A DNA stretch of 64,000 nucleotides from Psychroserpens luteolus (GCF_021032705.1 NZ_JAHVXI010000004.1:303179-367178), one strand, 5' to 3'; numbered from the stretch's first letter, positions 43,706 through 54,584 are shown. Translations and numbers: made by a program. Notes: generated from the sequence alone by a model not told the origin.

Positions 43706-46700
43706 ATGAAAAATAGTTTTCAGTTTTTAGTGATTACACTGTTGTTCGCTTCATCCATCTTAAGCGCACAAACAACATCTATTCCCGATGATAATTTCGA
43801 AAATTATCTCGAAACACATGCCGAGGACGGCTCTATAGTAGCTATTGGAGATGTTAATAGTATGGGAGATGGAATCGCGAATAATAATTTAGTACTTACA
43901 GATAGAATATCTAATGTCGTCACACTTAGTGTTATTGATTTAGAAATTGCTGACCTTACAGGGATTGAGGATTTCGCGAGCATTGAAATTTTACTATGTA
44001 ATGATAATCGGTTAGAAACTATTGATGTTTCAACAAACACTAATTTAAAATTATTAAATGTATCAAATAATAGAATAGTAGGTGAATTGGTCGTGAGTAA
44101 TAACTTAGATTTAGAAGATCTATTTTGCTCTTCAAATCAAATTAGTACACTCAACTTATCGGCAAATACGATACTAAAAAGTCTTGATGCTTCTAATAAT
44201 TCTTTAACCAACTTAGATTTAAGTACTATTAATTCACTAGCCTGTCCCAATCCGCAAACAGATCCAATTACATTGTGCCAAGGTTCAGCTTTAATTAATG
44301 TGTCTAGAAATCAATTGACATCTCTCATAGTTAGCAATGGTTTTAACGACCTCATTTCTTTGTTTGATGCCAGTGATAATCCAGATTTATTCTGTATTCA
44401 AATCGATAGCGGTTTTACACCTTCAGGATGGATTAAAGATGATTGGACCTACTACAGTGAAACTACTTGTATCAATATTTACACTTACATACCAGATGAT
44501 AATTTTGAGCAAGTATTGATCGATCAAGGCTACGATGATGTTATAGATAATTTGGTGTTAACAGAAAATATAATTGACATTACAAACTTAGATATTTCAA
44601 ATGCATCAATTTCTAATTTAATTGGAATTGAAGATTTTTCTGCTTTGGGAATTTTAGATTGTAGTTCTAATTCGATTGAAAGCGTAAATTTTTCAAATAA
44701 TGGAATGATGTTTCAACTAGATATTTCGAATAATGATGTATCTGTTTTAGAATTAAATACCAATACAGCTTTAATAAACCTCAATTGTGCTAGCAATGTA
44801 ATTGATGCATTAGACTTAAGTAATAACACAGCACTAGAGATACTCAATTGCTCTAATAATGCGCTCACCAGCATAGATGTGAGTGGTAATTTGATGTTGA
44901 ATAATTTAGACTGTTCAGCAAATCTGATTGAAAGTTTAGATATAAGATCAAATACAGCTTTAACAAGTATTTTATGTAACGATAATAACCTCTTTGCCTT
45001 ATACATAGATAATGGAAATAATACTGCAATAATGTCCTTAAATGCAACTAATAATGCAAATCTATTTTGTATAAATGTTGATGACGTGGCATTTGCCAAT
45101 GGCGCAGCAGGTTGGCTAAAAGATGCAATAGCAACATATAATCTTGACTGCGGTACTTATATACCTGATGATAATTTTGAACAAGCCCTCATTGACCAAG
45201 GTATAGACTCTGATGGAACACTAAATAACTTTGTTGCAACTATAGACATCATTGCGGTAACTGCTTTAAATGTTTCAGGACTAGCAATTGCAGACTTAAC
45301 AGGTATTCAAGATTTTGATGTATTGCAAAATTTAAATGTATCAAACAACCAGCTTACTAGTTTAGACTTGAGCGCGAATACTGATTTAGAGGTTTTGGAT
45401 TGTTCGATAAATCAAATTGAAGATCTAGACCTCACAGCGAATACCGCTTTACTATCTGTGACTTGTAATTTAAATGCATTAAAAACCTTAAATGTTGAAA
45501 ATGGAAGTAACGGAGCCCTGACCACCTTTAATGCTACTGGAAATCCTAATTTATTTTGCATCAATGTCGATAATGCTATTGTAGGAAGTATTCCTGGAAG
45601 TTGGCAAAAAGATGATTTTGCATCATATGATGGCGATTGTATAAATAGTCGTTTTACCTTAATTCCTGATCCGTTTTTTGAGCAAGCACTCATTGATTTT
45701 AATTACGATGATGTTATAGATGGGCAAGTGTTAACCTCTAATATTGAGCATTTAGAAGCGTTAAATGTTAGTGATGAGAGCATTTCTGATTTAACTGGAA
45801 TAAGAGATTTTAAGTCGTTAATAGAGTTAGACTGTAGTGGAAATTATTTAGATGATTTAGACGTTAGTAACATGATTTATTTAGAGCGTCTCAATTGCAG
45901 TTCTAACTATTTGCTTACAAATGATGTAAACGATACCAATGGATTATTTGACACAACTGGAACAGTGAGTTTGATAGAACTATTCTGTGCAGGAAATAAT
46001 TTAACTAACCTCAATACATCCATAAATACGAATCTCGAAATTTTAGATTGTGCAGATAATAATTTAGACGTTCTAGACATATCAGGCAATACGTCTTTAA
46101 GAGAATTGAATTGCTCAAATAATGATTTAACAAATCTAGACATTAGCAATAATGTAGCTCTAGAAGGTCTTAATTGCAACAGTAATAGTATAAATAACTT
46201 AGTAACCACAACAGTAAACAACACCACTCTTGTTAGTATTACTTGTGTTAATAATAATCTTTCAGATGTATTGGTTGGTAATTATCAATCGTTAACTACT
46301 TTAAATTGTGCATCGAATGATTTAACTCAACTTGATATTTCATCTAATACTGAATTAACGTTTTTATCATTCACTGATAATCAAATTTCAGATATAAACC
46401 TTCAGAATAATATCAATTTAGTTGAAGTGCAAGGATCTCAAAATAATTTGTCACAGCTCAATGTTTCAATGAATGCTGATCTAGAACAATTAAATTGTAG
46501 TTTTAATGATATAACGCAATTAGATTTAAGTTCTAACACATTTCTAGAGTTTTTGTCGTGTTCAAATAATCAATTAACGACTCTAGATTTAACTCCTAAT
46601 ACAAACTTAATTGAAGTAGACTGTAGTTCTAATTTGTTAACGAGTTTCATCTTGTCTAACAATTTGGAAGCCTTAAAACGACTAAACATTAGTAGCAATC

Positions 46701-49165
46701 AGATTGATGGTGGTATCGATTTAACTACAATGGCAATTTCAGCATGTATATATAATACCAATCAAAATGAATTTTGCCCAGAAACTGTAGTTATAAATGT
46801 ATCTAACAATCTATTTGATTTTGTTAATATCCAAAATGGCATGAATGCAGATATTGCAAGTTTTAATGCTACAAGTAATCCTAATTTAGCTTGTATTCAA
46901 GTTGATAATACTAATGCTATTGGTGTAAATTGGACTAAAGATGATGCCACTAGCTATAATGAAGATTGCAATTTTGGCGAAACCTATGTGCCTGATGATA
47001 ATTTTGAACAGGCCTTAATCAATTTAGGGTACGACACAGGTTCTTTAAATGACTATGTGTTAACCGAAAATATAGAAGAACTTACAAATTTGGATGTAAG
47101 TGGAAATGCTATTGCCGACTTTACAGGAATAGAAGATTTTAGTGCTTTGGAAAGTTTAAATTGCTCTAGTAATAACTTGAATGAATTAGATTTAAGTTCT
47201 AATACGAACTTATTAAATATCGATTGTTCTAACAATGTACTTTCAGATTTAACTATTGAGAATAATACGGCTTTAATCACACTTGATTGCTCTAGTAATT
47301 CAATAAGCAGTTTAGATCTTAGCGCAAATTCAGATCTTTCAGATTTGAATATTAGTAACAATGCATTTGCATCATTTTTGCCAAGCGAGGTTTTGTCATT
47401 AGAAATTTTTAATTGTGATGACAACCAAATTATTGAACTCGATTTTCAGCTCAACCAATCGCTTACAAATATCAGTTGTCAGTCTAACCTACTAGAAACA
47501 CTTAATATTAAAAATGGGCAAAATGCAATATTAACTAACTTAAATGCTATAAATAATCCAAATTTAATTTGTATTGAAACCGATACTGGCAATGTACCTG
47601 CTGGCGCAAACTGGATTATAGATGCAACAGCGCAATTTGCTACAGAATGTTTTTTCGGACAAACCTATGTGCCAGATGATAATTTTGAGCAAGCTTTAAT
47701 CGATTTAGGTTACGATTCTGGATCACTAGATGATTATGTATTTACCGAAAATATCGAAGGCCTTACATTTTTAAATATAAGCGGAAGAGGGATTTTAGAT
47801 GCAACAGGCATTGAAGCGTTTGTAAGTTTAACAAGTTTAGAGATAGATGACAACAGTATAGCAACATTAGACTTAAGTAACAATGCTCTTTTAATAGTTT
47901 TAGATGCTTCAGAGAATATGCTCACAGATTTAGACATATCTGCTTTGTTAAACTTAACAACCTTGAATGTCTCTAACAATAGCTTGACGCAGCTCAACTT
48001 TGATACCAATTTAAGCCTCTTAGATTTGAATATTTCCAATAATCTATTTACAAATCTAAATGTAGATAATTTAATAGATTTAGAAGAACTAAACTGTGCC
48101 GCAAATCAATTAAGTAGCCTGAGTGTTACCCAAAATATTAATTTAACCCAACTGCTTTGTCAGTCAAATATGTTAGTTGGAGATCAACTCAATTTACAAA
48201 ATGGAAATAATGAAAATTTGCAACTATTTAATGCATCAAACAATCCCGATTTAGGCTGTATTTTAGTTGATGATCCTGTTGCTGTAATTTCTAATACTGA
48301 TGGTACTTATGATAATTGGATTAAAGATGATTCTGCTAGTTATCAAACCATATGCGAAGATGCCGATAATGATGGCGTTCCAAATGAAGATGATCTTTGC
48401 CCAAATACCGAATTTGGAGCTGCAGTAGATTTTACAGGATGTGCCTTTCCAGATTTACCAAATGATAATTTTACCGTATCAATCACTGGTGAAACCTGTT
48501 TAAACAGTAATAATGGTAAAATTACTATTGTAGCCCAAGAACTTTACACATATACAGTCACACTTACTAATGATGAATTTTTTCAAGAATATAACTTTAC
48601 CAATGATGTGGATATTTTTAATCTCTTGGCTGGTACCTATGAGATGTGTATTACCATCGAGGAATGGCCAGATTATGTGAGTTGCTATACTATTGTTATT
48701 ACCCAACCAGATCCACTGGAAGTTTTTGCAAGCAGAATGGCATCAGGAAATGAAGTGTCTCTTGATATGTCTGGGAGTTCTAGTTACAATATTAAATTTA
48801 ATGATGAGACATTCACTACCCATAACTCAACAATTACCCTAGAGTTACAGCAAGGTATAAATACATTAAAAGTAAGTACAGATTTAGAATGCCAAGGGGT
48901 TTATGAAGAGCGCATATTGATGACAGAAGATTTTCTAGTGTATCCAAACCCTTTTGAAAACAAGATTAATATTTACAATGGTATTGAAGGTGAAGAGGTG
49001 AGTGTTAAGTTGTATTCCATATTAGGACAGCTGGTTTTAAACAAAACTATTGTAAACGAAGGAATGGATATGAGTATAGACACCACTAACTTACCAGATG
49101 GTATATATCTAATTGTCGTAAAATCAGAAACGATGTCATCTACATTTAAAATCGTAAAAAAATGA
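43706..49165 (+). CDS. Giant secreted leucine-rich-repeat protein, T9SS type A
   Basis: The 1819-residue protein has a signal peptide (KNSFQFLVITLLFASSILSAQ), six LRR modules and a T9SS type A sorting domain at the C-terminus (about 1735-1819, VYPNPFENKINIYNG ... GIYLIVVKS). Each module starts with a PDDNFEQALIDLGYD-type segment (near nucleotides 43785, 44490, 45160, 45660, 46988 and 47668) and continues with LDLSxNTxLxxLNCSxNxL repeats, then a cap with NxxNPxLFCIxVD and a WxKDD motif. Module lengths vary widely. After them comes a thrombospondin-type-3 calcium loop (DADNDGVPNEDDLCPN). It should be a cell-surface adhesin or binding protein. It starts 32 bases after the fibre gene and overlaps the lipoprotein start by 4 bases. 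Confidence 0.92.
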   Translation: MKNSFQFLVITLLFASSILSAQTTSIPDDNFENYLETHAEDGSIVAIGDVNSMGDGIANNNLVLTDRISNVVTLSVIDLEIADLTGIEDFASIEILLCNDNRLETIDVSTNTNLKLLNVSNNRIVGELVVSNNLDLEDLFCSSNQISTLNLSANTILKSLDASNNSLTNLDLSTINSLACPNPQTDPITLCQGSALINVSRNQLTSLIVSNGFNDLISLFDASDNPDLFCIQIDSGFTPSGWIKDDWTYYSETTCINIYTYIPDDNFEQVLIDQGYDDVIDNLVLTENIIDITNLDISNASISNLIGIEDFSALGILDCSSNSIESVNFSNNGMMFQLDISNNDVSVLELNTNTALINLNCASNVIDALDLSNNTALEILNCSNNALTSIDVSGNLMLNNLDCSANLIESLDIRSNTALTSILCNDNNLFALYIDNGNNTAIMSLNATNNANLFCINVDDVAFANGAAGWLKDAIATYNLDCGTYIPDDNFEQALIDQGIDSDGTLNNFVATIDIIAVTALNVSGLAIADLTGIQDFDVLQNLNVSNNQLTSLDLSANTDLEVLDCSINQIEDLDLTANTALLSVTCNLNALKTLNVENGSNGALTTFNATGNPNLFCINVDNAIVGSIPGSWQKDDFASYDGDCINSRFTLIPDPFFEQALIDFNYDDVIDGQVLTSNIEHLEALNVSDESISDLTGIRDFKSLIELDCSGNYLDDLDVSNMIYLERLNCSSNYLLTNDVNDTNGLFDTTGTVSLIELFCAGNNLTNLNTSINTNLEILDCADNNLDVLDISGNTSLRELNCSNNDLTNLDISNNVALEGLNCNSNSINNLVTTTVNNTTLVSITCVNNNLSDVLVGNYQSLTTLNCASNDLTQLDISSNTELTFLSFTDNQISDINLQNNINLVEVQGSQNNLSQLNVSMNADLEQLNCSFNDITQLDLSSNTFLEFLSCSNNQLTTLDLTPNTNLIEVDCSSNLLTSFILSNNLEALKRLNISSNQIDGGIDLTTMAISACIYNTNQNEFCPETVVINVSNNLFDFVNIQNGMNADIASFNATSNPNLACIQVDNTNAIGVNWTKDDATSYNEDCNFGETYVPDDNFEQALINLGYDTGSLNDYVLTENIEELTNLDVSGNAIADFTGIEDFSALESLNCSSNNLNELDLSSNTNLLNIDCSNNVLSDLTIENNTALITLDCSSNSISSLDLSANSDLSDLNISNNAFASFLPSEVLSLEIFNCDDNQIIELDFQLNQSLTNISCQSNLLETLNIKNGQNAILTNLNAINNPNLICIETDTGNVPAGANWIIDATAQFATECFFGQTYVPDDNFEQALIDLGYDSGSLDDYVFTENIEGLTFLNISGRGILDATGIEAFVSLTSLEIDDNSIATLDLSNNALLIVLDASENMLTDLDISALLNLTTLNVSNNSLTQLNFDTNLSLLDLNISNNLFTNLNVDNLIDLEELNCAANQLSSLSVTQNINLTQLLCQSNMLVGDQLNLQNGNNENLQLFNASNNPDLGCILVDDPVAVISNTDGTYDNWIKDDSASYQTICEDADNDGVPNEDDLCPNTEFGAAVDFTGCAFPDLPNDNFTVSITGETCLNSNNGKITIVAQELYTYTVTLTNDEFFQEYNFTNDVDIFNLLAGTYEMCITIEEWPDYVSCYTIVITQPDPLEVFASRMASGNEVSLDMSGSSSYNIKFNDETFTTHNSTITLELQQGINTLKVSTDLECQGVYEERILMTEDFLVYPNPFENKINIYNGIEGEEVSVKLYSILGQLVLNKTIVNEGMDMSIDTTNLPDGIYLIVVKSETMSSTFKIVKK

Positions 49166-49860
49166 AACAGATAACCTATTTAATTTGTGTAGTAATTTTG
49201 GTGTTAGGATGCAGCGATACTACAGATGATGGACCTATAAATGGCAATGGAATAGGGCAGGATTCACCAATTGGAGTACAATTGATTTTCCCACAAGAAG
49301 ATTCTTTGTGCAATGAAGGTGAAAATCCAACACCTACAGAAAGTACTGTTTTCTTTGAATGGGAGCCTAATGATAATGCAGAGAGTTACACACTCACTGT
49401 AGAAAATTTAGATACTGGTCTTGTTACCCAACACGAAACATCAGACTTTATATTTCCTGTAACCATAAGTCGCGCTGAAGCCTTTAGATGGTTTGTAGAA
49501 TATAATTATCAAGGGGAAGCTAAAGTGAGTGCTAGCTGGAATTTTTACAATGCTGGTCCAGGTGTTCAGACCTATGCACCTTTTCCTGCTGAAATAATTT
49601 CACCAAGTATGGCTCAAACTATTTCTGCAACAAGCTCGGTCACATTAGACTGGAATGGAAGTGATGTCGATAATGATATCATAGGTTACGATGTGTATTT
49701 TGGAACCAATAATCCGCCGAGTTTAAATGCAAGTGATATGTCTGTAGATCAATTAACAGTTTCGGTAGCATCTGGTAATACCTATTATTGGAATATAGTT
49801 ACCAAAGATGCTGAAGGTAACTCATCTGAGTCTGGTGTTTTTGAATTTAGAATTTTATAG
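49162..49860 (+). CDS. Fibronectin-type-III-like surface lipoprotein
   Basis: The 232-residue protein has a lipoprotein signal (MKQITYLICVVILVLGC, Cys17). Two beta-sandwich domains follow: about 60-135 (TVFFEWEPNDNAESYTLTVENLDTG ... FRWFVEYNYQGEAKVSASW) and about 145-232 (VTLDWNGSDVDNDIIGYDVYFGTNNPP ... TYYWNIVTKDAEGNSSES), both of fibronectin III type. The start overlaps the stop of the LRR gene (ATGA), so it is translationally coupled and likely anchors or partners the LRR protein at the cell surface. Confidence 0.85.
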   Translation: MKQITYLICVVILVLGCSDTTDDGPINGNGIGQDSPIGVQLIFPQEDSLCNEGENPTPTESTVFFEWEPNDNAESYTLTVENLDTGLVTQHETSDFIFPVTISRAEAFRWFVEYNYQGEAKVSASWNFYNAGPGVQTYAPFPAEIISPSMAQTISATSSVTLDWNGSDVDNDIIGYDVYFGTNNPPSLNASDMSVDQLTVSVASGNTYYWNIVTKDAEGNSSESGVFEFRIL

Positions 49861-49923
49861 TAAAGTAAACCGGTAAATGTATTAACAAAGGACTTTTAGA
49901 TTCTATAATGAAGCCATACTAAT

Positions 49924-51219
49924 TTAAGAACGCAATAGAAACGCTTTTAAATCTTCATAGTTTGAAATTTTGATAGCTACTTTTTCTTTGTCTATAACCT
50001 CTTTAATTTGATGAGGTAATTCGATCTTAGTTTGAATAACGTCTTCAACCACATCCAGAAATTTTGTTGGATGAGCGGTTTCTAAAAACACACAATGTGC
50101 GTTATTATGGGATTTCAAATGTGCTTTGCAACCTAAATAACCAACAGCACCATGAGGATCAGCAATATAATTGTATTGCTCATAAATTTCTAACAGAGCA
50201 TCTTTGGTCTCTTTATCGGAGTAACTATATGACGATAAGTTATTCTTAAGTTGATTAAAATCGTTATTGTAAATCTCTTGAATACGAATAAAATTACTAG
50301 GATTACCAACATCCATAGCATTGCTAATCGTTTGTACTGATGGTTTCGGATGGTATTTTCGAGTAGTTAAGTATTCGGTTACAACATTATTTGCATTATT
50401 AGCAGCTATGAAATGTTTAACTGGTAGACCCAATTGTTGCGCTATCATTCCCGCACAAATATTTCCGAAATTCCCGCTAGGAATTGAAAATACAATGTCA
50501 TCATGTTCGTTGTGCAACTGCTGATAGGCAAACATAAAATAAAACAGTTGTGGTAACCATCTGGCTACATTAATTGAATTGGCAGACGTCAATTGCATTG
50601 TATTGGTGATGGATTGGTCTAAAAATGCTTTTTTAACCATATCTTGACAATCATCAAATACACCATCTACTTCTAGAGCAGTTATATTTTGTCCAAGTGT
50701 TGTGAGTTGTTTTTCTTGAATATCACTTACTTTTCCTGAAGGGTATAAAATCACAACATTCACGCCTTTTACACCTAAGAAACCATTGGCAACAGCGCCT
50801 CCAGTATCGCCAGAAGTAGCCACCAATACAGTAATATCATTTACATTTTTTTGATTAAAGTAACCCAAACATCTAGCCATAAAGCGTGCACCAACATCCT
50901 TAAATGCCATAGTTGGGCCATGAAATAATTCTAAAGATGATATATGATCATTAAGTTTTACAATTGGAAAATCGAAAGATAAGGTCTCTTCGATAATTGT
51001 TTTTAAAACAGATTCTGGAATGTCCGGACTTACAAATTGTTGAATCGCTTCAAATGCAATTTCAGAACGTGACTTACGATCAATAGTTTCAAAGAATGAT
51101 GCAGGCAAAGGTGTTATTTTTTCAGGAAAATACAATCCTCTATCTGGTGCAAGCCCTTTGATAACAGCATCTGTGAAATTCGTATTTGGTGCTTCTCTAT
51201 TGAGACTGTAGTAATTCAT
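49924..51219 (-). CDS. thrC: Threonine synthase
   Basis: ThrC converts O-phosphohomoserine to threonine with PLP in the cytoplasm. The 431-residue protein has the N-terminal PDRGLYFPEKI, the PLP-lysine motif FHGPTMAFKDVGARFMARCL, SGDTGGAVANGF and the phosphate-binding SGNFGNICAG. Length fits the bacterial type I class. It is the third gene of thrA-thrB-thrC; thrB ends at the base before its start codon. Confidence 0.97.
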   Translation of the reverse strand: MNYYSLNREAPNTNFTDAVIKGLAPDRGLYFPEKITPLPASFFETIDRKSRSEIAFEAIQQFVSPDIPESVLKTIIEETLSFDFPIVKLNDHISSLELFHGPTMAFKDVGARFMARCLGYFNQKNVNDITVLVATSGDTGGAVANGFLGVKGVNVVILYPSGKVSDIQEKQLTTLGQNITALEVDGVFDDCQDMVKKAFLDQSITNTMQLTSANSINVARWLPQLFYFMFAYQQLHNEHDDIVFSIPSGNFGNICAGMIAQQLGLPVKHFIAANNANNVVTEYLTTRKYHPKPSVQTISNAMDVGNPSNFIRIQEIYNNDFNQLKNNLSSYSYSDKETKDALLEIYEQYNYIADPHGAVGYLGCKAHLKSHNNAHCVFLETAHPTKFLDVVEDVIQTKIELPHQIKEVIDKEKVAIKISNYEDLKAFLLRS

Positions 51220-52140
51220 TTATAAAATTTTTATCCCTTCAGTGTTAATTTCTGAAATGTATATTTCGAAAGGAATCTTCGTTTTTGAATATATATTCTG
51301 AATGGCTTTAGCTACATTTTGAGCAGTTTCATTTCCGTGACATAAACTGAAAATAGAGGGTCCAGATCCAGAAATACCACAACCTAATGCCTTGTGTTTT
51401 AATGCATGTTCTCTTACCAAGTCAAAATGTGGAATAAGTCGACTGCGATGCGGTTCTACAACCACGTCTTTTAATGAATTACTCAAAAGTCCATAATCAT
51501 TGGTATGCAATGCGTGTACCAAACTCCCTACGTTTGACCACTGTGTTATAGCATCTTTTAACGGAATTTCTTTTGGCAAAATGGCACGTGCTTCAGCCGT
51601 TTTTATTTCAATCTGCGGATGGATAATTACGGCAAATAAATTTGCAGGTGTAGGCAATTGTAATACCTCAAGAGGTGCAACAGATTTTACAAGTGTAAAT
51701 CCACCAAAAATGGCTGGAGCTATGTTATCTGCATGCTCACTCTTACTAGCTAATGCTTCTCCTTTCATAGCAAAACTAGTGAGTTGTGTTTTATTATAAG
51801 GTTTTCCTAAGAGTTCATTCATACCAAATACACTCCCTACAGCACTTGCAGAGCTGCTCCCAATACCACTTCCAGGTTTTATGTTTTTGTAGATTTCTAT
51901 CTCAAATCCGTAATCTGGCTGTGCATCATTAAGCATGGCTAAAGCAGAAACACCAGCCACATTTTTATCGGCTTCAAAAGGCAAATCATAACCTTCAATT
52001 TTTGTAATATGAATCCCTTTTTTATCCGTTGTTCTAATGACCATTTCATCACCAATCGTATCTAAACAAAATCCTAGGACGTCAAATCCGCAAGAGACAT
52101 TTGCAACAGTTGCAGGCGAGAATATTTTGAGCTCTTTCAT
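51220..52140 (-). CDS. thrB: Homoserine kinase
   Basis: ThrB phosphorylates homoserine with ATP. The 306-residue GHMP-family kinase has the N-terminal FSPATVANVSCGFDVLGF, the ATP loop PGSGIGSSSASAVG (about 90-103) and the C-terminal GCGISGSGPSIFSLC. The start overlaps the thrA stop by one base (TAATG), and thrC starts directly after the stop, so the three genes are translationally coupled. Confidence 0.97.
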   Translation of the reverse strand: MKELKIFSPATVANVSCGFDVLGFCLDTIGDEMVIRTTDKKGIHITKIEGYDLPFEADKNVAGVSALAMLNDAQPDYGFEIEIYKNIKPGSGIGSSSASAVGSVFGMNELLGKPYNKTQLTSFAMKGEALASKSEHADNIAPAIFGGFTLVKSVAPLEVLQLPTPANLFAVIIHPQIEIKTAEARAILPKEIPLKDAITQWSNVGSLVHALHTNDYGLLSNSLKDVVVEPHRSRLIPHFDLVREHALKHKALGCGISGSGPSIFSLCHGNETAQNVAKAIQNIYSKTKIPFEIYISEINTEGIKIL

Positions 52141-54584
52141 TAGTTATTTCCTATTCTAATTATATCGGCAAAAAGACCAGAGGCAGTAACATCTGCACCA
52201 GCACCAGCACCTTTCACTATAAGAGGTTGCTCTGGATAACGTTCGGTATGAAACATGACGATATTATCTTTACCTTCTAAATTATAAAATGGATGACCTT
52301 TTGGGATTTCTTTTAGCCCAACTTTGGCTTTACCCTTTTTTAATTCTGCTACGTATTTGAGTTGGCAATTATTCTTTTTAGCCGAAGCATAGAGATTTTG
52401 GAAATGAGCTTCACTAGCTGTTAAAGTGTCGTAAAAATCATCTACAGAATTACTTTCTAAATTGTCTTTTGTTAAAAATGAGTTGTTTTCAATATCTTCA
52501 ATTTCCATGACCATGCCATTTTCCCTAGCTAAAATTAATAACTTTCTAGCAACATCAATTCCACTTAAATCTATTCTTGGATCCGGTTCTGTATAGCCTT
52601 CAAATTGTGCTCTTTTTACCGTGTCATGAAAGTTGTTCTTATTGCTAAAATTATTGAATACAAAATTTAAACTACCTGATAAAACGGCTTCAATACTAGT
52701 GACTTTGTCACCAGAAGCAACCAGATTATTTAGCGTATTGATAATTGGTAATCCTGCGCCAACATTGGTCTCAAATAAAAAAGGAGCATTATATTTTAGC
52801 GAGAGCCTTTTCAAATTCATATAATTTTTATAAGAACTAGCGCAGGCAATTTTATTGCATGCTACAACAGCGATACTTTGTCTTAAATACTCATCATAGA
52901 GGTTCGCTACGGCTTCGTCTGCTGTGATATCAACAAAGATGCTGTTTCTTAAATTAAGAGCAATTACCTTGTCAAAAAAGCCTCGCAAACTTGATTTGTC
53001 TGCGTAATGAAATTGAGCGGCCCAATTATCTAAATCTATTCCATTTTCATTAAAAACCATTTTACGTGAATTAGCCATTCCAACAATTTTCACATCGATT
53101 TTTAATTTTTTCTTTAAAAATGAATGCTGCTGCTGAATTTGATCAATAAGTTTTTCCCCAACATTGCCAACTCCTGTAATGAAAACATTAAGGCGTTTCG
53201 TTTTAACTTCAAAGAAGCTTTCGTGTAGCGTATTAAGTGCTTTTTTGACATCTTTATTTGCAATTACTGCTGAAATATTTCGTTCGGAAGCACCTTGAGC
53301 AATGGCTCTAATATTAATGTTGTTTTTCCCCAAACTTCTAAACATTTTACCGCTAATACCTTGATGGTTTTTCATATTATCACCCACTAAGGCTACTATG
53401 GACAGATCATTTTCAATAATTATTGGATCTATTTTATGAAGTGATATTTCATATTCAAAGGTACTATCAACAGCCAATTTTGCTGCATCTGCATTGTTTT
53501 CGTCAATTCCTAAACAAATGGAATGTTCTGATGAGGCTTGGGTAATTAGAATGATATTGATTTTTTCATTTGCCAAAGTTTCAAATAAACGTTTAGAAAA
53601 TCCAGGAATGCCAACCATTCCACTCCCTTGTAAAGTGATTAATGAGATATTACTAATGTGGCTAATTCCTTTTACAGCCAGCCCATTTTCTTTACTAGAA
53701 GTAGAAATTAGTGTGCCTTCATCATTAGGTTTTAAGGTGTTTTTTATTAGAATTGGAATCTGTGCATCTAAAGCAGGTTGTACTGTTGGTGCATATAAAA
53801 CTTTGGCGCCAAAATGAGATAGTTCCATGGCCTCTTGATACGATAATTTTTTAATCGGAATGGCCTGCTTTACTAACTTCGGATTAGCTGTGAACATACC
53901 ACTAACATCTGTCCAAACTTCAAGTTGATTAACTTTTAAAGCTGAAGCAACAATGGCAGCAGTAAAATCGGATCCTCCACGGCCTAGAGTTGTTTGCTCT
54001 CCAGACGTTGATTTTGAAATAAATCCAGGCAATATCGTAATGCGCTGTGTGGCTTCAGAAAAATAATTAGTTATGTTGGTGTTGGTGCTGTCGAAAACGA
54101 CTTCACCTTTGGTGAAATTTGAGTTAGTCACAATGAGTTCTTGACTGTTTTTTCTAAGACAATCCATGCCTCTCTTTTTCATTGTCTCTGCAATAATGAA
54201 AGAGGATAATAACTCTCCAAAACTTACTAATTTATCAGATGTTTTTGGTGATAATTCGTTAATCAAAAAAATGCCATCTAAAAGATGTTTTAACTCCTGT
54301 AATGTATCATTCAAGTGAGCTACTATTTTTTTATTTTCCGTAGGAATTAATTCAGATAAAATCGAATGGTGCTTTTGCGCAATAGTATCAAATTCTGAAC
54401 TATAGTTTTCATCTTTTTCTTGAGCTAATTCACCAGCTTTTAAGAGCTTGTCAGTAATACCTCCAACTGCAGAAACGACACAAATAACAGCATCGTCTTT
54501 TGCGTAATTATCAAGAATAGTGATGACATTATTTATGTTTTTTGCTGAACCTACTGAAGTTCCTCCAAATTTTAAAACATTCAT
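52140..54584 (-). CDS. thrA: Bifunctional aspartokinase / homoserine dehydrogenase I
   Basis: The 814-residue fusion catalyses the first and third steps from aspartate to homoserine. The aspartokinase domain (about 1-290) starts MNVLKFGGTSVGSAKNI and has GRGGSDFTAAIVA; two ACT domains (about 310-455) bind threonine for feedback control; the homoserine dehydrogenase part begins at about 465 with VFITGVGNVGEKLIDQI and includes NVGAGLPIINTL and GYTEPDPRIDLSGIDVARK. Size and order match E. coli ThrA. A Thr/Ile-rich short frame upstream may control the operon by attenuation. Confidence 0.97.
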   Translation of the reverse strand: MNVLKFGGTSVGSAKNINNVITILDNYAKDDAVICVVSAVGGITDKLLKAGELAQEKDENYSSEFDTIAQKHHSILSELIPTENKKIVAHLNDTLQELKHLLDGIFLINELSPKTSDKLVSFGELLSSFIIAETMKKRGMDCLRKNSQELIVTNSNFTKGEVVFDSTNTNITNYFSEATQRITILPGFISKSTSGEQTTLGRGGSDFTAAIVASALKVNQLEVWTDVSGMFTANPKLVKQAIPIKKLSYQEAMELSHFGAKVLYAPTVQPALDAQIPILIKNTLKPNDEGTLISTSSKENGLAVKGISHISNISLITLQGSGMVGIPGFSKRLFETLANEKINIILITQASSEHSICLGIDENNADAAKLAVDSTFEYEISLHKIDPIIIENDLSIVALVGDNMKNHQGISGKMFRSLGKNNINIRAIAQGASERNISAVIANKDVKKALNTLHESFFEVKTKRLNVFITGVGNVGEKLIDQIQQQHSFLKKKLKIDVKIVGMANSRKMVFNENGIDLDNWAAQFHYADKSSLRGFFDKVIALNLRNSIFVDITADEAVANLYDEYLRQSIAVVACNKIACASSYKNYMNLKRLSLKYNAPFLFETNVGAGLPIINTLNNLVASGDKVTSIEAVLSGSLNFVFNNFSNKNNFHDTVKRAQFEGYTEPDPRIDLSGIDVARKLLILARENGMVMEIEDIENNSFLTKDNLESNSVDDFYDTLTASEAHFQNLYASAKKNNCQLKYVAELKKGKAKVGLKEIPKGHPFYNLEGKDNIVMFHTERYPEQPLIVKGAGAGADVTASGLFADIIRIGNN

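Noticed and set aside
44713..48039. Several long antisense frames inside the giant LRR gene
   Set aside because: They follow the periodic LRR codons in a complementary frame, lack starts with context and overlap a clearly coding strand.
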